64,000 nt of DNA. Origin: Ralstonia pickettii (lineage in GTDB: Bacteria; Pseudomonadota; Gammaproteobacteria; Burkholderiales; Burkholderiaceae). The translations under genes and the position numbers were made by a program. Below, one piece after another: positions 50,770-60,638 of the stretch. The notes under the pieces were generated by a model. It was given only the letters and a program-made list of their open reading frames with translations. It had not been told where the DNA came from and did not search any database. How positions within the stretch are numbered: the first letter of the stretch is position 1; every line of letters starts with the position of its first letter. Location: assembly GCF_030582395.1 (NCBI RefSeq), contig NZ_CP104381.1, positions 1,054,001 through 1,118,000 of the forward strand. Direction: 5' to 3'.

Positions 50770-51021
50770 ATGCAATTGCTCTGTATCACCATCCTCATCG
50801 GCTTTCTGGCCGGGCTTGTGGCCCGATGGGTGACGCCGCGCAGCGGTGCAAGCGGCTTCGTCCTCACCATCATGGTCGGCATTGCCGGTGCGCTGGCCGC
50901 GGCCTTTTTCGGTCAGTTGCTGCATTGGTATGAGCCAGGCCAACTGGCGGGGTTTGCCGGCACGATCGCAGGCGCCGCCATCCTGCTGGCCGGCTATCAC
51001 GTGCTGGCGCGCGAACGCTGA
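50770..51021 (+). CDS. GlsB/YeaQ/YmgE-family membrane protein
   Basis: 83 residues with three TM helices rich in Gly and Ala ('ILIGFLAGLVARWVTP', 'VLTIMVGIAGALAAAFFG', 'GFAGTIAGAAILLAGYHVL'). This is the transglycosylase-associated (PF04226) family, small stress-linked inner-membrane proteins. It lies 27 nt after the second regulator and is followed by a strong terminator. Confidence 0.88.
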   Translation: MQLLCITILIGFLAGLVARWVTPRSGASGFVLTIMVGIAGALAAAFFGQLLHWYEPGQLAGFAGTIAGAAILLAGYHVLARER

Positions 51022-51041
51022 GCCGGTCGTCTCAAAGTTAG

Positions 51042-51066
51042 AGCCCCGCAAGTCGGGGCTTTTTTG
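51042..51066 (+). terminator. Intrinsic terminator
   Basis: A 7-bp stem (51042-51048 with 51054-51060) and T6, ending the operon. The 260 nt to the GntR gene contain no recognised gene. Confidence 0.9.
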
Positions 51067-51297
51067 TGGGTAAAGCAGTGGAGGGGATTCGACCGCCCAC
51101 CACCAAAAGAAACGCCCTGACACTCGGGACAGCAGCATCAGGGCCAAGAAGACCGCGGCTCTCTCTTCCGCGGCCGGAGCGCACCCACGAGGGGTCGGTG
51201 CAAGCTCAGGTTACGTGGCTGAGAGCGGGCGAATGCAAATCTTTATCAACAGCGCTAAGACCGGAGATTGTGGTCGGTGCCGAACGCCTGATAAGAC

Positions 51298-51307
51298 GTC
51301 GTACAAC
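51298..51307. promoter_or_regulatory. Possible GntR half of operator pair, downstream site
   Basis: The reverse complement of GTTGTACGAC, identical over 10 nt to the site at 52155-52164. It lies behind the GntR gene's 3' end and differs by one base from the FadR consensus T-n-G-T-n3-A-C-n-A. Confidence 0.35.
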
Positions 51308-51327
51308 CTGCCGCCGTATTGGCCCGC

Positions 51328-52083
51328 TCAGCTGCCTGTTGCGGTCGTTTGAGTGCCAGCCGCTTCGTGCGCCCGGCGCAGACGCTCGCGGCTGTTTGAC
51401 AGGTGCATGCGCATGGCGGCGCGAGCGGCTTCGGGATCTTTCCGCGCAATGGCTTCGAAAACGCTGTGGTGCTCGCGGTTGACCGTGGCGCGCAGTTCGG
51501 GCGCGTTTAGGTAGCCGACCTGCGCCAGCCCCATCCGCGTGCGGGGAATGAGCGTCTTGCCGAGCTGGGCGAGGGCGCCCACGAAATGTTCGTTGCCGGT
51601 GGCGCGAGCAATGCTCAGATGAAATTGGAGGTCGGAGGTGGCGCTGTCGTTGCCCTCCGCCTGGTCCTGCTCGATAGCTTCGAGCGCCAGACGCAGCGCC
51701 TCGATCTCGGCCGCGGAGATGCGCTGTGCGGCCAAGCCTGCGCATTCCGTCTCAATGGCGACGCGCAGTTCCAGCATGCTCAAGATCTCGTGCATCGTCG
51801 ACGCATCGCCCAGCGGGATGCTGTTGTCGATGCGTGGCGGCAGCACAAAGCTGCCGATGCCGTGACGCGTTTCGATCAGCCCCTTGGCTTGCAAGCGCGA
51901 AATCGCCTCGCGTACCACCGTGCGGCTCACGCCCAGCGCTTCCATCAACGCGGATTCCGTGGGGAGCTTGTCCCCAATCCGCAGAGATTCACTGGCAATG
52001 CGCCCTTTGACGTGGTCCACCACCACGTCCGCCAAGCTTTGGGTGCGGCGCACGAGCGTTGCGGGCGAGCTGACGGTGGGCAT
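51328..52083 (-). CDS. GntR/FadR-family transcriptional regulator
   Basis: 251 residues. An N-terminal winged helix (about 15-80; '[45 protein letters not shown]', quoted only in part: '[16 protein letters not shown]') and a helical FCD ligand domain with histidines ('[17 protein letters not shown]', '[11 protein letters not shown]'). It is divergent from the glucarate dehydratase gene and probably represses it until sugar acid or a product binds. Confidence 0.88.
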   Translation of the reverse strand: MPTVSSPATLVRRTQSLADVVVDHVKGRIASESLRIGDKLPTESALMEALGVSRTVVREAISRLQAKGLIETRHGIGSFVLPPRIDNSIPLGDASTMHEILSMLELRVAIETECAGLAAQRISAAEIEALRLALEAIEQDQAEGNDSATSDLQFHLSIARATGNEHFVGALAQLGKTLIPRTRMGLAQVGYLNAPELRATVNREHHSVFEAIARKDPEAARAAMRMHLSNSRERLRRAHEAAGTQTTATGS

Positions 52084-52155
52084 GCGGTCTCCGGAAAGGG
52101 GCGGGTTTACCAGGGGTGGTTCGACAAGAATGTGTCAATTATAGTCGCGTCCATG

Positions 52156-52166
52156 TTGTACGACGA
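52156..52166. promoter_or_regulatory. FadR-type operator in the divergent promoter
   Basis: TTGTACGACGA matches the FadR-subfamily consensus T-n-G-T-n3-A-C-n-A exactly. It sits 4 nt before the glucarate dehydratase ATG and 73 nt from the GntR start, so binding could block the dehydratase promoter or translation start region. Confidence 0.6.
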
Positions 52167-52169
52167 CTG

Positions 52170-53540
52170 ATGACACACGTGATGACAATCAATCACCCAG
52201 CCTCCGAACGCGCAGTCAATACGCCCCGCGTCACACGCCTCCAGGTCATTCCCGTGGCGGGCCGCGACAGCATGTTGCTGAATCTGAGCGGCGCGCATGG
52301 CCCGTTCTTCACCCGCAATATCGTCATCCTGGAGGATTCCGCAGGTCACACTGGCGTGGGTGAGGTGCCCGGCGGCGAGTCCATCCGCAAGACCATTGAG
52401 GACGCGACGCCGCTGGTTGTCGGACAACCGATCGGCGCGTACAACAACGTTCTGAACAGCGTGCGCCGTCAATTTGCCGATCGTGATGCCGCTGGCCGGG
52501 GGTTGCAGACTTTCGATCTGCGCACCACCGTGCATGCGGTGACAGCGCTGGAAAGCGCGCTGCTGGACTTGCTCGGCCAGCATCTGGGCGTGCCCGTGGC
52601 GGCCCTGCTGGGGCAGGGGCAACAGCGCGCCAAGGTGCCGGTGCTCGGCTACCTGTTCTTCGTGGGCGATCGCAAGCGCACCGACCTCGACTACGCAGAC
52701 GGCAGCGATGCCACGGACGACTGGACCCGCGTGCGTCACGAAGAAGCGCTCACGCCGGAGGCCGTCGTGCGCCTCGCCAAGGCCGCCCATGCGCGCTACG
52801 GCTTCAAGGATTTCAAGCTCAAGGGTGGCGTGCTGAGCGGCGATGACGAAATGGTTGTCACGACGGCACTGGCCGAGGCCTTTCCCGAGGCGCGCGTCAC
52901 GCTGGACCCGAACGGGGCGTGGTCACTGGCCGAGGCCATTCGGCTCTGCCGCGACAAGCGCGACGTGCTCGCCTACGCCGAAGACCCTTGCGGTGCAGAA
53001 GGCGGTTACTCGGGCCGTGAGGTGATGGCCGAATTCCGCCGCGCCACCGGCCTGCCGACGGCCACCAACATGATCGCCACCGACTGGCGCCAGATGGGAC
53101 ACGCTATCCAGTTGCACTCGGTCGATATTCCGCTGGCCGATCCGCACTTCTGGACGATGCAAGGCTCGGTGCGCGTGGCGCAGATGTGCGACGACTGGGG
53201 CCTGACCTGGGGTTCGCACTCCAACAACCACTTCGACATTTCGCTGGCGATGTTCACGCACGTAGCAGCAGCCGCACCGGGCAACATCACCGCCATCGAC
53301 ACGCACTGGATCTGGCAAGACGGCCAGCGCCTGACGCGCGAGCCGTTCCAGATCGTGGGTGGCGAGATCGATGTGCCGGCAGCACCGGGCCTCGGTATCA
53401 CGCTCGACATGGCGCAACTGGAGAAGGCTCACGCGCTGTACGAGCAGCACGGCCTGGGCGCACGCGACGATGCGATCGCCATGCGCCAACTGATTCCCAA
53501 CTGGCAGTTCGACAACAAGCGCCCCTGCATGGTGCGTTGA
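52170..53540 (+). CDS. gudD: Glucarate dehydratase
   Basis: 456 residues (a second ATG at 52182 would give 452). Enolase superfamily. The N-terminal cap contains '[12 protein letters not shown]' and '[24 protein letters not shown]' (cut). The barrel has the base motif '[10 protein letters not shown]', metal ligands in 'DPNGAW', 'EDPCG' and 'NMIATDW', and the '[20 protein letters not shown]' region with the catalytic His. It converts D-glucarate to 5-keto-4-deoxyglucarate. It is followed by an MFS transporter and controlled by the divergent GntR. Confidence 0.92.
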   Translation: MTHVMTINHPASERAVNTPRVTRLQVIPVAGRDSMLLNLSGAHGPFFTRNIVILEDSAGHTGVGEVPGGESIRKTIEDATPLVVGQPIGAYNNVLNSVRRQFADRDAAGRGLQTFDLRTTVHAVTALESALLDLLGQHLGVPVAALLGQGQQRAKVPVLGYLFFVGDRKRTDLDYADGSDATDDWTRVRHEEALTPEAVVRLAKAAHARYGFKDFKLKGGVLSGDDEMVVTTALAEAFPEARVTLDPNGAWSLAEAIRLCRDKRDVLAYAEDPCGAEGGYSGREVMAEFRRATGLPTATNMIATDWRQMGHAIQLHSVDIPLADPHFWTMQGSVRVAQMCDDWGLTWGSHSNNHFDISLAMFTHVAAAAPGNITAIDTHWIWQDGQRLTREPFQIVGGEIDVPAAPGLGITLDMAQLEKAHALYEQHGLGARDDAIAMRQLIPNWQFDNKRPCMVR

Positions 53541-53627
53541 CCGCTATGGCGGAAATCGAGGCGGCGCCCGTTGTAGCACGCCGCCTCGTACATCGGTAAC
53601 CAATAAAAAAATATCGGAGACAACACC

Positions 53628-54920
53628 GTGAAGACCATCAAGGGCTTGCGCTGGTGGATCATCGTGCTGGTGTGCCTGGGCACGATCGTCAACTATCTGG
53701 CGCGTAACTCGCTGGGCGTGCTGGCGCCCACCCTCAAGAGCGAGCTGGGGATGAGCACCCAGCAGTATTCCTACGTGGTCGCGGCCTTTCAGGTCGGCTA
53801 CACGATCATGCAGCCCGTCTGCGGCTTTATCGTTGATCTGGTCGGTTTGCGTATCGGCTTTGCACTGTTTGGTGTGTTGTGGTCGTTTGCTGGCGTGCTG
53901 CATGCGGGCGCCACCGGCTGGCTGTCGTTGGCGGGTTTCCGCGCCTTGATGGGGCTGACCGAAGCCGCGGCCATTCCGTCCGGCATGAAGGCCGTGGCCG
54001 AATGGTTTCCGGACAAGGAAAAATCCGTCGCCGTCGGCTGGTTCAATTCGGGCACCTCGCTGGGTGCGATGTTGGCGCCCCCGCTGGTGGTCTTCCTGCA
54101 TCTGCGTTACGGCTGGCAGTCGGCGTTTGTGGTGACCGGCGCCATCGGCTTCCTGTGGGCCGCGCTGTGGTTTGCCTTCTACCGTTCCCCAAAAGACCAT
54201 GCCGCGCTGTCCGATGCCGAGCGCGAAAAGATCATCGGCGGGCAGCTCCGCCCGGTGAGCGCAGAGCGCGGCAAGCGCCCGGTCAAGGACGTCGTGACGT
54301 CCCGCCGTTTCTGGGCGATTGCGCTGGCGCGCTTTTTTGCCGAACCGGCCTGGCAGACGTTCAGCTTTTGGATTCCGCTTTACTTCGTCAACGAGCGTCA
54401 CCTCGATCTGAAAGCCATCGCCATGTTCGCGTGGCTGCCATTCCTGGCGGCTGACCTGGGCGGCCTGGCCGGCGGTTACCTGTCGCCGTTCCTGATCAAG
54501 CGCTTCCGTATTCCGCTGGTGTGGTCGCGCGTTTGCGGCGTTGTGCTGGGTGCGTTCATGATGATTGGTCCGGCGTGCGTCGGGCTCGTGGCGTCTCCCT
54601 ATACGGCCATTGCGCTGTTCTGCGTGGGCGGCTTTGCGCACCAGATGATTTCCGGCCTGGTCAATACGCTGTCTGCGGACGTGTTCGACCCGGAAGAGGT
54701 CGGCACCGCCAGCGGCTTTGCCGGCATGGCGGCGTGGATCGGCGGTCTGGGCTTCTCGCTGCTGGTGGGTGCACTGGCCGACAAGGTTGGCTATGGCCCG
54801 TTGTTCGGCATGCTGGGCGCGTTCGATCTGATCGGCGCGGTGCTGCTGATCGTGCTGATTCGCGGGCAATCGCAGGAAGAGCGCGCCGCGCGTCAGATGA
54901 GTCTCTCTGCTTCAAACTGA
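53628..54920 (+). CDS. MFS transporter, sugar-acid (ACS) type
   Basis: 430 residues, GTG start with a CGGAGA site. Twelve TM segments; the ACS-family pattern 'IVNYLARNSLGVLAPTLKSELG' (cut) near the N-terminus, 'RALMGLTEAAAIPSGMKAVAEWFP' (cut) in TM4-5, and 'GWFNSGTSLGAMLAPPL'. Related carriers take up hexuronates and glucarate/galactarate. Placed 87 nt after gudD, it probably imports the dehydratase substrate. Confidence 0.88.
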   Translation: MKTIKGLRWWIIVLVCLGTIVNYLARNSLGVLAPTLKSELGMSTQQYSYVVAAFQVGYTIMQPVCGFIVDLVGLRIGFALFGVLWSFAGVLHAGATGWLSLAGFRALMGLTEAAAIPSGMKAVAEWFPDKEKSVAVGWFNSGTSLGAMLAPPLVVFLHLRYGWQSAFVVTGAIGFLWAALWFAFYRSPKDHAALSDAEREKIIGGQLRPVSAERGKRPVKDVVTSRRFWAIALARFFAEPAWQTFSFWIPLYFVNERHLDLKAIAMFAWLPFLAADLGGLAGGYLSPFLIKRFRIPLVWSRVCGVVLGAFMMIGPACVGLVASPYTAIALFCVGGFAHQMISGLVNTLSADVFDPEEVGTASGFAGMAAWIGGLGFSLLVGALADKVGYGPLFGMLGAFDLIGAVLLIVLIRGQSQEERAARQMSLSASN

Positions 54921-54930
54921 GTTGAAACCG

Positions 54931-57342
54931 ATGTCCATGTTGCATCCCCCCCGATTCGAACTCCAGGCGCACGAAGGCAACCGGCTGCGCCTGGCCAGCA
55001 GCACGGGCGCTGCGATTGAACTCTTCGTGCTCGAAGAAGACATCATTCGCGTGCTGGTGCTTCCGCAGGGCGACCTGCGCGGCCCGGCCACGTGGTCGAT
55101 TGCACCGGGCGGTGACGACACGCCGCTCGAAGGGCGCGACCGCCGGGACCTGGCCGGCTTCGCGCTCCCGGCATTCCAGCTGCGGAACGATGCCGACACG
55201 CTGCGCGTGGAAACCAACAAGGTTCGTCTGAGCGTTGCGCTCGCAGGTGGTTTTTGCACATGGCAGGTCCGCGGAGCCGGCGAGTGGCAGACCGTGCTGA
55301 ACGATCGCCCCACGCAGGCCTACAACTTCGGCTACTGGGATGAGCAGGTCTACCACTACGTGCGCCGCGAACCCGGCGAAATGTACTTCGGCCTCGGCGA
55401 GCGCGCCGGCGACATGAATCGTGCGCACCAGCGCTACGAGATGCGCAACATCGATGCGATGGGCTACAGCGCGCGCACGACGGATCCGCTGTACAAGCAC
55501 ATCCCGTTCTACGTGACGTGGCAACCGGAAAACCGCACCGGCTTCGGGTTGTTCTACGACACGCTGTCAGATTGCAGCTTCGACATGGGCCGCGAGCTGG
55601 ACAACTACCACGGTCACTATCGGTACTTTGTCGCGCCGCATGGCGATCTCGACTACTACTTCATCGCCTCGCCCGACACGCCGCTCGACGCCACGCGCCG
55701 CTTTACGTGGATGACCGGCCGCCCCGCGTGGATGCCGAAGTGGGGCCTCGGTTATTCCGGCTCGACCATGACGTATACCGACGCGCCCAACGCGCAGGAA
55801 CAGATGGCCGAGTTCATCAAGGGATGCCGTGAGCACGACATTCTGTGCGACTCGTTCCATCTGTCGTCGGGCTATACGTCGATCGGGCCGAAGCGCTACG
55901 TCTTCAACTGGAACACCGACAAGTTCCCCGATGTGCGCGGCTTCGTCCAGAGCTATCTGGACGCGGGCATTCGCCTGTGCCCGAACATCAAGCCGTGCCT
56001 GCTTCGCGATCACCCGAAGTTCGAAGAAGCCCGGGAAGCCGGCCTGCTGATTTGCGACGCAAGCGGCGAGCCGGCCTGGGTGCAATTCTGGGACGAGGTT
56101 GGCGCGTATCTCGACTTCACCAACACGAAAACGCTGGGTTGGTGGAAAGCCAACGTCAAGAGCGCGCTGCTCGAGTACGGCATGGCGTCGACCTGGAACG
56201 ACAACAACGAGTTCGAAGTCTGGACCCCCGACGCGTTCGCGCACGGGTTTGGCAAGAAGGCGCCCATCCGTGAAGCCAAGGTGCTGCACACCATGCTGAT
56301 GATGCGCGCCTCGCGCGAAGCGCAGCTCGAATTTGCGCCGCAGCGTCGGCCGTTCCTGGTGTCGCGCTCCGGTGGTGTCGGCATGCAGCGCTATGTGCAG
56401 ACGTGGTCCGGAGACAACTACACCTCGTGGGAAACGCTGCGCTACAACCTGAAGATGGGCCTGGGGCTAGCGCTGTCGGGCGTCTCGAACATCGGCCACG
56501 ATATCGGCGGGTTTGCGGGCCCGGCGCCTTCGCCGGAATTGCTGGTGCGCTGGGTGGCGTTTGGCGTGTTCATGCCGCGCTTCTCCATCCACTCGTGGAA
56601 CGATGACAAGACCGTCAACGAACCATGGATGTATCCGCAGGTCACCTCGCAAATCGCCTCGCTGATCAAGCTGCGCTACCGGCTGATTCCGTATCTGTAT
56701 GAACTGTTGTGGCAATCCACGCAGGCCTATGAGCCGGTACTGCGGCCGACGTTTGCCGAGTTCCCGAACGACCGCCGCTGCTACGCCGAGTGCGATGACA
56801 TGATGCTCGGCGCGTCGCTGCTCGTGGCGCCGACGGTGGACGAAGGGCAGACCCATCGCACTGTCTACCTGCCGACCGGCGCGCGCTGGGTGTCGTACTG
56901 GAGCGGCGAGGCGTTCGAGGGCGGACAGACCATCACGCTGCCTTCGCCGTGGGACCAACCCGTCATGCTGATTCGCGAAGGCGGCGTGATCGCGCTGAAC
57001 GTGGCGGAGCAGCATTTCGATCGGCGCGCCGATCAACGCGGCTTCCTTGTCGTGCCCATGCAGGGTGTTGGCGAGACCTCTGGCGGCAGTGTTGAAGACG
57101 ATGGCGAAACCGAAGCGTGGCGCAACGGCGAGCAGGGCCGCTGGAGCGTGCGTGCGGTGTCAGACGCGCAATCCATCACGCTGCACGTCTCGCGCGAAGG
57201 CAAGATGCCGGCGCCGGCCGACACGGTGGAGATTCACTTGCCCGCCGGCGATGCGCGGCCAGTACAGACGCCGCATGCCCGCGTGCTGGAAACCGTTGTT
57301 GCGGGTGGCTGGCGCCGCCTGACGTTGCAATTGCCGGCCTAG
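54931..57342 (+). CDS. GH31 family alpha-glycosidase
   Basis: 803 residues from ATG 54931 (an in-frame TTG lies 9 nt upstream; a second ATG at 54937 is also possible). An N-terminal beta sandwich (about 10-230) with 'YFGLGERAGDMNR', then the (beta/alpha)8 barrel with 'KWGLGYSGSTMTYTD', 'STWNDNNEFEVW' (nucleophile about D424), 'TWSGDNYTSW' (acid/base about D495) and 'GHDIGGFAGPAPSPEL', then C-terminal beta domains. It hydrolyses alpha-linked sugars such as alpha-xylosides, alpha-glucosides or uronosides. The 5' sequence runs straight on from the transporter (10 nt), so it is in the same operon. Confidence 0.88.
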   Translation: MSMLHPPRFELQAHEGNRLRLASSTGAAIELFVLEEDIIRVLVLPQGDLRGPATWSIAPGGDDTPLEGRDRRDLAGFALPAFQLRNDADTLRVETNKVRLSVALAGGFCTWQVRGAGEWQTVLNDRPTQAYNFGYWDEQVYHYVRREPGEMYFGLGERAGDMNRAHQRYEMRNIDAMGYSARTTDPLYKHIPFYVTWQPENRTGFGLFYDTLSDCSFDMGRELDNYHGHYRYFVAPHGDLDYYFIASPDTPLDATRRFTWMTGRPAWMPKWGLGYSGSTMTYTDAPNAQEQMAEFIKGCREHDILCDSFHLSSGYTSIGPKRYVFNWNTDKFPDVRGFVQSYLDAGIRLCPNIKPCLLRDHPKFEEAREAGLLICDASGEPAWVQFWDEVGAYLDFTNTKTLGWWKANVKSALLEYGMASTWNDNNEFEVWTPDAFAHGFGKKAPIREAKVLHTMLMMRASREAQLEFAPQRRPFLVSRSGGVGMQRYVQTWSGDNYTSWETLRYNLKMGLGLALSGVSNIGHDIGGFAGPAPSPELLVRWVAFGVFMPRFSIHSWNDDKTVNEPWMYPQVTSQIASLIKLRYRLIPYLYELLWQSTQAYEPVLRPTFAEFPNDRRCYAECDDMMLGASLLVAPTVDEGQTHRTVYLPTGARWVSYWSGEAFEGGQTITLPSPWDQPVMLIREGGVIALNVAEQHFDRRADQRGFLVVPMQGVGETSGGSVEDDGETEAWRNGEQGRWSVRAVSDAQSITLHVSREGKMPAPADTVEIHLPAGDARPVQTPHARVLETVVAGGWRRLTLQLPA

Positions 57343-57435
57343 TGCCGCATTTCCGCTGCGCATCACGATCGGGTCCGCAGAGGCACGGTAATGCGCAGTG
57401 TTCCCTTGGTGTAGGAGATTTCCGAGATCACAACG

Positions 57436-58644
57436 ATGAAAACCACACGAGCCAAACGTGCCGTTTCGATCCGCCCGGTCTACGCATCGGTTGCGCTGCT
57501 CTGCGCAGGCGCTTCGATGCAGGCTGCAGCACAAACGTCGGTCACGCTGTATGGCGTGGTCGATAACGCCTTTGCCTATTCGAGCAACCAGGGCGGCCAT
57601 TCCAACACTTACATCAACTCGGGCGCCTTGCTGGCCAGCAAGTTTGGCCTGTACGGCACGGAAGACCTGGGCGGCGGCAACACGGCGCTGTTCCGGCTGG
57701 AGAGCGGTCTCAACGCCGCGACGGGGCAACAATCCCAAGCCGGCGTCATCTTTAACCGCCAGGCCTACGTCGGCCTGAGCAACACCAACTATGGCCAGGT
57801 CACGCTGGGCCGTGCGTACACGCCGTACTTCCAGTACGTGGCATCGCTGGGCCCGACCAACGTGCTCACGGGTGCGACTGGCGCGCACCCGGGCGATGTC
57901 GATGCATTGGATACCACGCTGCGCTTCAACAACTCCGTCACCTACACCACGCCGGTGCTGGGCGGTCTGCAAGCGGGCGTGCAATACGGCTTTGGCGAGC
58001 AGGCCGGCAGCATTTCGAATGGCAGCAGCGTGAGCACCGGGCTGCGTTACGACTTCCAGGCCTTCTCGTGGGGCGTCGGCTATACGCGCCTGAAGAACGT
58101 GTCGACTGGCACGACGGCCGGCAACTTCAGCAACGTCGGGACGTTCGCCAACAACTCGCCGGTCAACGCCGGCTATGCCACGGCAGACTCCGCGCAGCTC
58201 ATCGCCACGGCCGCGCGTTATACGTTCGGCAAGTTGATGGTTGGCCTGAACTACTCGAATGTTCAGTACAAGCCGGGCGCGCTGTCGCTGTTCACGCAAT
58301 CGGCCACGTTCAATACGGTGGGCGCGATTGCCACGTACGATCTGACGCCCGCATTGCGGCTCGCCTTCGGCTACAGCTACACGGCTGAGAAGGCACGCAA
58401 CGGGATCAGCTCGCCGGCCAAGTACAACCAGTTCTCGATGGAGCAGCTGTATTCGCTGTCCAAGCGCACCGCGTTCTATGCGATCCAGGCGTATCAGCGC
58501 GCCAACGGCCAGACGCTGCGCGCTTCGGGGACGAGCACGTCCATTGTGGATGCGGTGGCGTCGGTGGGCGACTCGCAGAACGGCACGCCGTCGAACGGAC
58601 GCAGCCAGTTCGTGGGCATGGTCGGCATTCGGCATTCGTTCTGA
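57436..58644 (+). CDS. Gram-negative porin, Burkholderia/Ralstonia type
   Basis: 402 residues. A signal peptide (about 1-32, cleavage after 'QAAA') is followed by 'QTSVTLYGVVDNAFAY' and many amphipathic strands, ending in 'FVGMVGIRHSF' with the C-terminal Phe. This is the trimeric 16-strand porin family. In this operon it probably admits the sugar handled by the neighbours. It overlaps the epimerase start (TGATG). Confidence 0.93.
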   Translation: MKTTRAKRAVSIRPVYASVALLCAGASMQAAAQTSVTLYGVVDNAFAYSSNQGGHSNTYINSGALLASKFGLYGTEDLGGGNTALFRLESGLNAATGQQSQAGVIFNRQAYVGLSNTNYGQVTLGRAYTPYFQYVASLGPTNVLTGATGAHPGDVDALDTTLRFNNSVTYTTPVLGGLQAGVQYGFGEQAGSISNGSSVSTGLRYDFQAFSWGVGYTRLKNVSTGTTAGNFSNVGTFANNSPVNAGYATADSAQLIATAARYTFGKLMVGLNYSNVQYKPGALSLFTQSATFNTVGAIATYDLTPALRLAFGYSYTAEKARNGISSPAKYNQFSMEQLYSLSKRTAFYAIQAYQRANGQTLRASGTSTSIVDAVASVGDSQNGTPSNGRSQFVGMVGIRHSF

Positions 58645-59579
58645 TGCACAGCAAGACATGGCTTGCGCCTGGCCCGGTGCACACGCTGCGGGCCGGCGCG
58701 TTGACGATGGACGTCGCCCCGGCGGCAGGTGGACGCATTGCCTCGCTGGGTTCGGCCGGCGCGGGCGACCGGCGGGTCGATTGGCTCGCACCGATGTCGC
58801 CCGATTGCCTGCGCGATGGCTTTGAGGGACTGGCATGGCCCAAGGCCGGGTGCTATCCGCTGCTGCCGTTTTCCAATCGCATACGCGATGGTCGCTTCCA
58901 ATGGGGCGGCCGTGAGATCCGTCTCGCGCCGCACCCGGGCCAGGCGCATGCCATGCACGGATTGGCGCACGCGCGTGCCTGGGTGGTGAAACAGGTCACT
59001 GCGTCTTCGATCGAATTCGGCTTGCGCTATGTGCCCGAGGCAGACAACTGGCCCTGGCCGTTCACCGCAACGCAAACGCTGGTGCTGACTGAATCCGGCC
59101 TGGATGCCGTCATGACCCTGCGCAACGATGGCGACAGCAGTATGCCGGCCGGTGGCGGCTTCCATCCATACTTCGCACGCACGGCCGATACGCGCGTGCA
59201 GTTCGATGCTGCGACGATGTGGCCGACCGACGCCGGTGAAGTTGCCGTCCGCCGCGAGCCGATCACGCCGCGGGAAGATTTTCGTCACGCCCGTGCATTG
59301 CCCGATGCCGCGCTCAGCGTCTACTACAGCGAATGGCAGCAACGTGCGGTGGTGTCCCGCGCGGGCGGCGAGCTCACGCTGAGCGCCGATGACCCGCTCG
59401 ACCACTTCATCCTGCACGCACCGGACGCGCAGCCGTATTTCTGCCTGGAGCCCATTTCACATGTGGCCGACGCCATCAACCTGGCGGCCCAAGGATGGGA
59501 AGGCACGGGCCTGCGCACGTTGGCCCCGGGCGAGACGCTGCTGATGCGCATGCAACTGCGCATCGAAACAAGGGCCTGA
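58644..59579 (+). CDS. Aldose 1-epimerase (mutarotase)
   Basis: 311 residues. 'CYPLLPFSNRIRDGRF' and 'HAMHGLAHARAW' (catalytic His), then 'GGGFHPYFAR' (second His) and the glutamate in 'CLEPISH' give the galactose mutarotase pattern. It interconverts alpha and beta anomers of the sugar released by the glycosidase. TGATG overlap with the porin gene ties it to the operon. Confidence 0.88.
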   Translation: MHSKTWLAPGPVHTLRAGALTMDVAPAAGGRIASLGSAGAGDRRVDWLAPMSPDCLRDGFEGLAWPKAGCYPLLPFSNRIRDGRFQWGGREIRLAPHPGQAHAMHGLAHARAWVVKQVTASSIEFGLRYVPEADNWPWPFTATQTLVLTESGLDAVMTLRNDGDSSMPAGGGFHPYFARTADTRVQFDAATMWPTDAGEVAVRREPITPREDFRHARALPDAALSVYYSEWQQRAVVSRAGGELTLSADDPLDHFILHAPDAQPYFCLEPISHVADAINLAAQGWEGTGLRTLAPGETLLMRMQLRIETRA

Positions 59580-59593
59580 AATGCGACGCTGCG

Positions 59594-60508
59594 CTAGCGG
59601 CGCGCCTCGACCCACGCGGCTTCCTTGCCGAACCACTCCGTCAGGAAGTCGATAAACGCGCTGACCTTGGCCGATAGATTGGCGCGTTCCGGATACACCG
59701 CAAAGATGTCCGCGACGGGCAGCGCCCAGTCCGCCAGGACCGGCACCAGCCGGCCGGCGCGCACGTGCTCGTGGATGTCCCATTCCGATCGCATCAAGAT
59801 GCCGTATCCAGCCAGCGCCCACAACACGCCGGTTTCGCCATCGTTCGTGCTGAGCACGCCGCGCACCTTGATAGTTTCCTGTCGGCTGCCGCGCGTGAGG
59901 TACCACGTGCCGTAGGCCGCGTCGCTCTCGCGCAGCACGATGCACTGATGCGATTGCAGATCGCGCGGCACCTGCGGCATGCCTGCGCGCTTCAGATAAT
60001 CAGGCGAGGCGCACAGCATGCGCTGATTGCTCACGATCTTGCGCGCGACCATGCGGGAATCCGGCACCGTGCCAAACCAGATACCGATGTCGAACGCCTT
60101 GTCGGTCAGGTTGACGGAGCGGTCGGTCAGTTCAAGCTGAACCTCCACCTCTGGGTACCGTCGCACGAATTCCACAATGGCGGGCGCCACATGCCGCCGC
60201 CCGAAGCCGAACGTGGCGTTGATGCGCAGCAGACCCTTGGGCGTGCCCCGGCTGCTGGAGACGACCTGTTCCAGCTCCTGCAGCTCTTCGAGCAAGCGTG
60301 CACCGGTGGCCAGATAGATTTCACCTTCGTGGGTGACGCTCAGCCGCCGCGTCGTGCGGTTCAGCAGCCTCACGCCAAGGCGTTTTTCCAACTGCGCGAG
60401 GCGGGCGGTGATGGCGGGCGGCGTCACGCCAAGCTCGCGCGCCAGCGCTGCCAGCGAACCCTGCTTGACCAGCTGGGTGAAAAACTCCAGATCCGATACG
60501 CGATCCAT
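59594..60508 (-). CDS. LysR-family transcriptional regulator
   Basis: 304 residues. An N-terminal winged helix (about 3-62; 'VKQGSLAALARELGVTPPAITARL', cut) and a substrate-binding domain with 'GLLRINATFGFGRRHVAP'. It is convergent with the epimerase gene and divergent from the LeuC-like gene. The adjoining ATTC-N12-GAAT (60510-60529) is a likely LysR box. It probably controls the hydro-lyase and transporter cluster. Confidence 0.9.
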   Translation of the reverse strand: MDRVSDLEFFTQLVKQGSLAALARELGVTPPAITARLAQLEKRLGVRLLNRTTRRLSVTHEGEIYLATGARLLEELQELEQVVSSSRGTPKGLLRINATFGFGRRHVAPAIVEFVRRYPEVEVQLELTDRSVNLTDKAFDIGIWFGTVPDSRMVARKIVSNQRMLCASPDYLKRAGMPQVPRDLQSHQCIVLRESDAAYGTWYLTRGSRQETIKVRGVLSTNDGETGVLWALAGYGILMRSEWDIHEHVRAGRLVPVLADWALPVADIFAVYPERANLSAKVSAFIDFLTEWFGKEAAWVEARR

Positions 60509-60509
60509 T

Positions 60510-60529
60510 ATTCAATTCAAATGAAGAAT
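60510..60529. promoter_or_regulatory. Candidate LysR operator (ATTC-N12-GAAT)
   Basis: An interrupted dyad in the AT-rich divergent region between the LysR and LeuC-like genes. It is very close to the LysR start, fitting autorepression. Confidence 0.45.
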
Positions 60530-60638
60530 AGATAAATTTATGAGCCAATTATAAAACCACCATGCATGGCTAAACTTCGTCTCGCCAGTGGTCCGGTCGC
60601 CTTTACTGAAGCGGCCGGCCACGCGAATGGGAGGAAGC

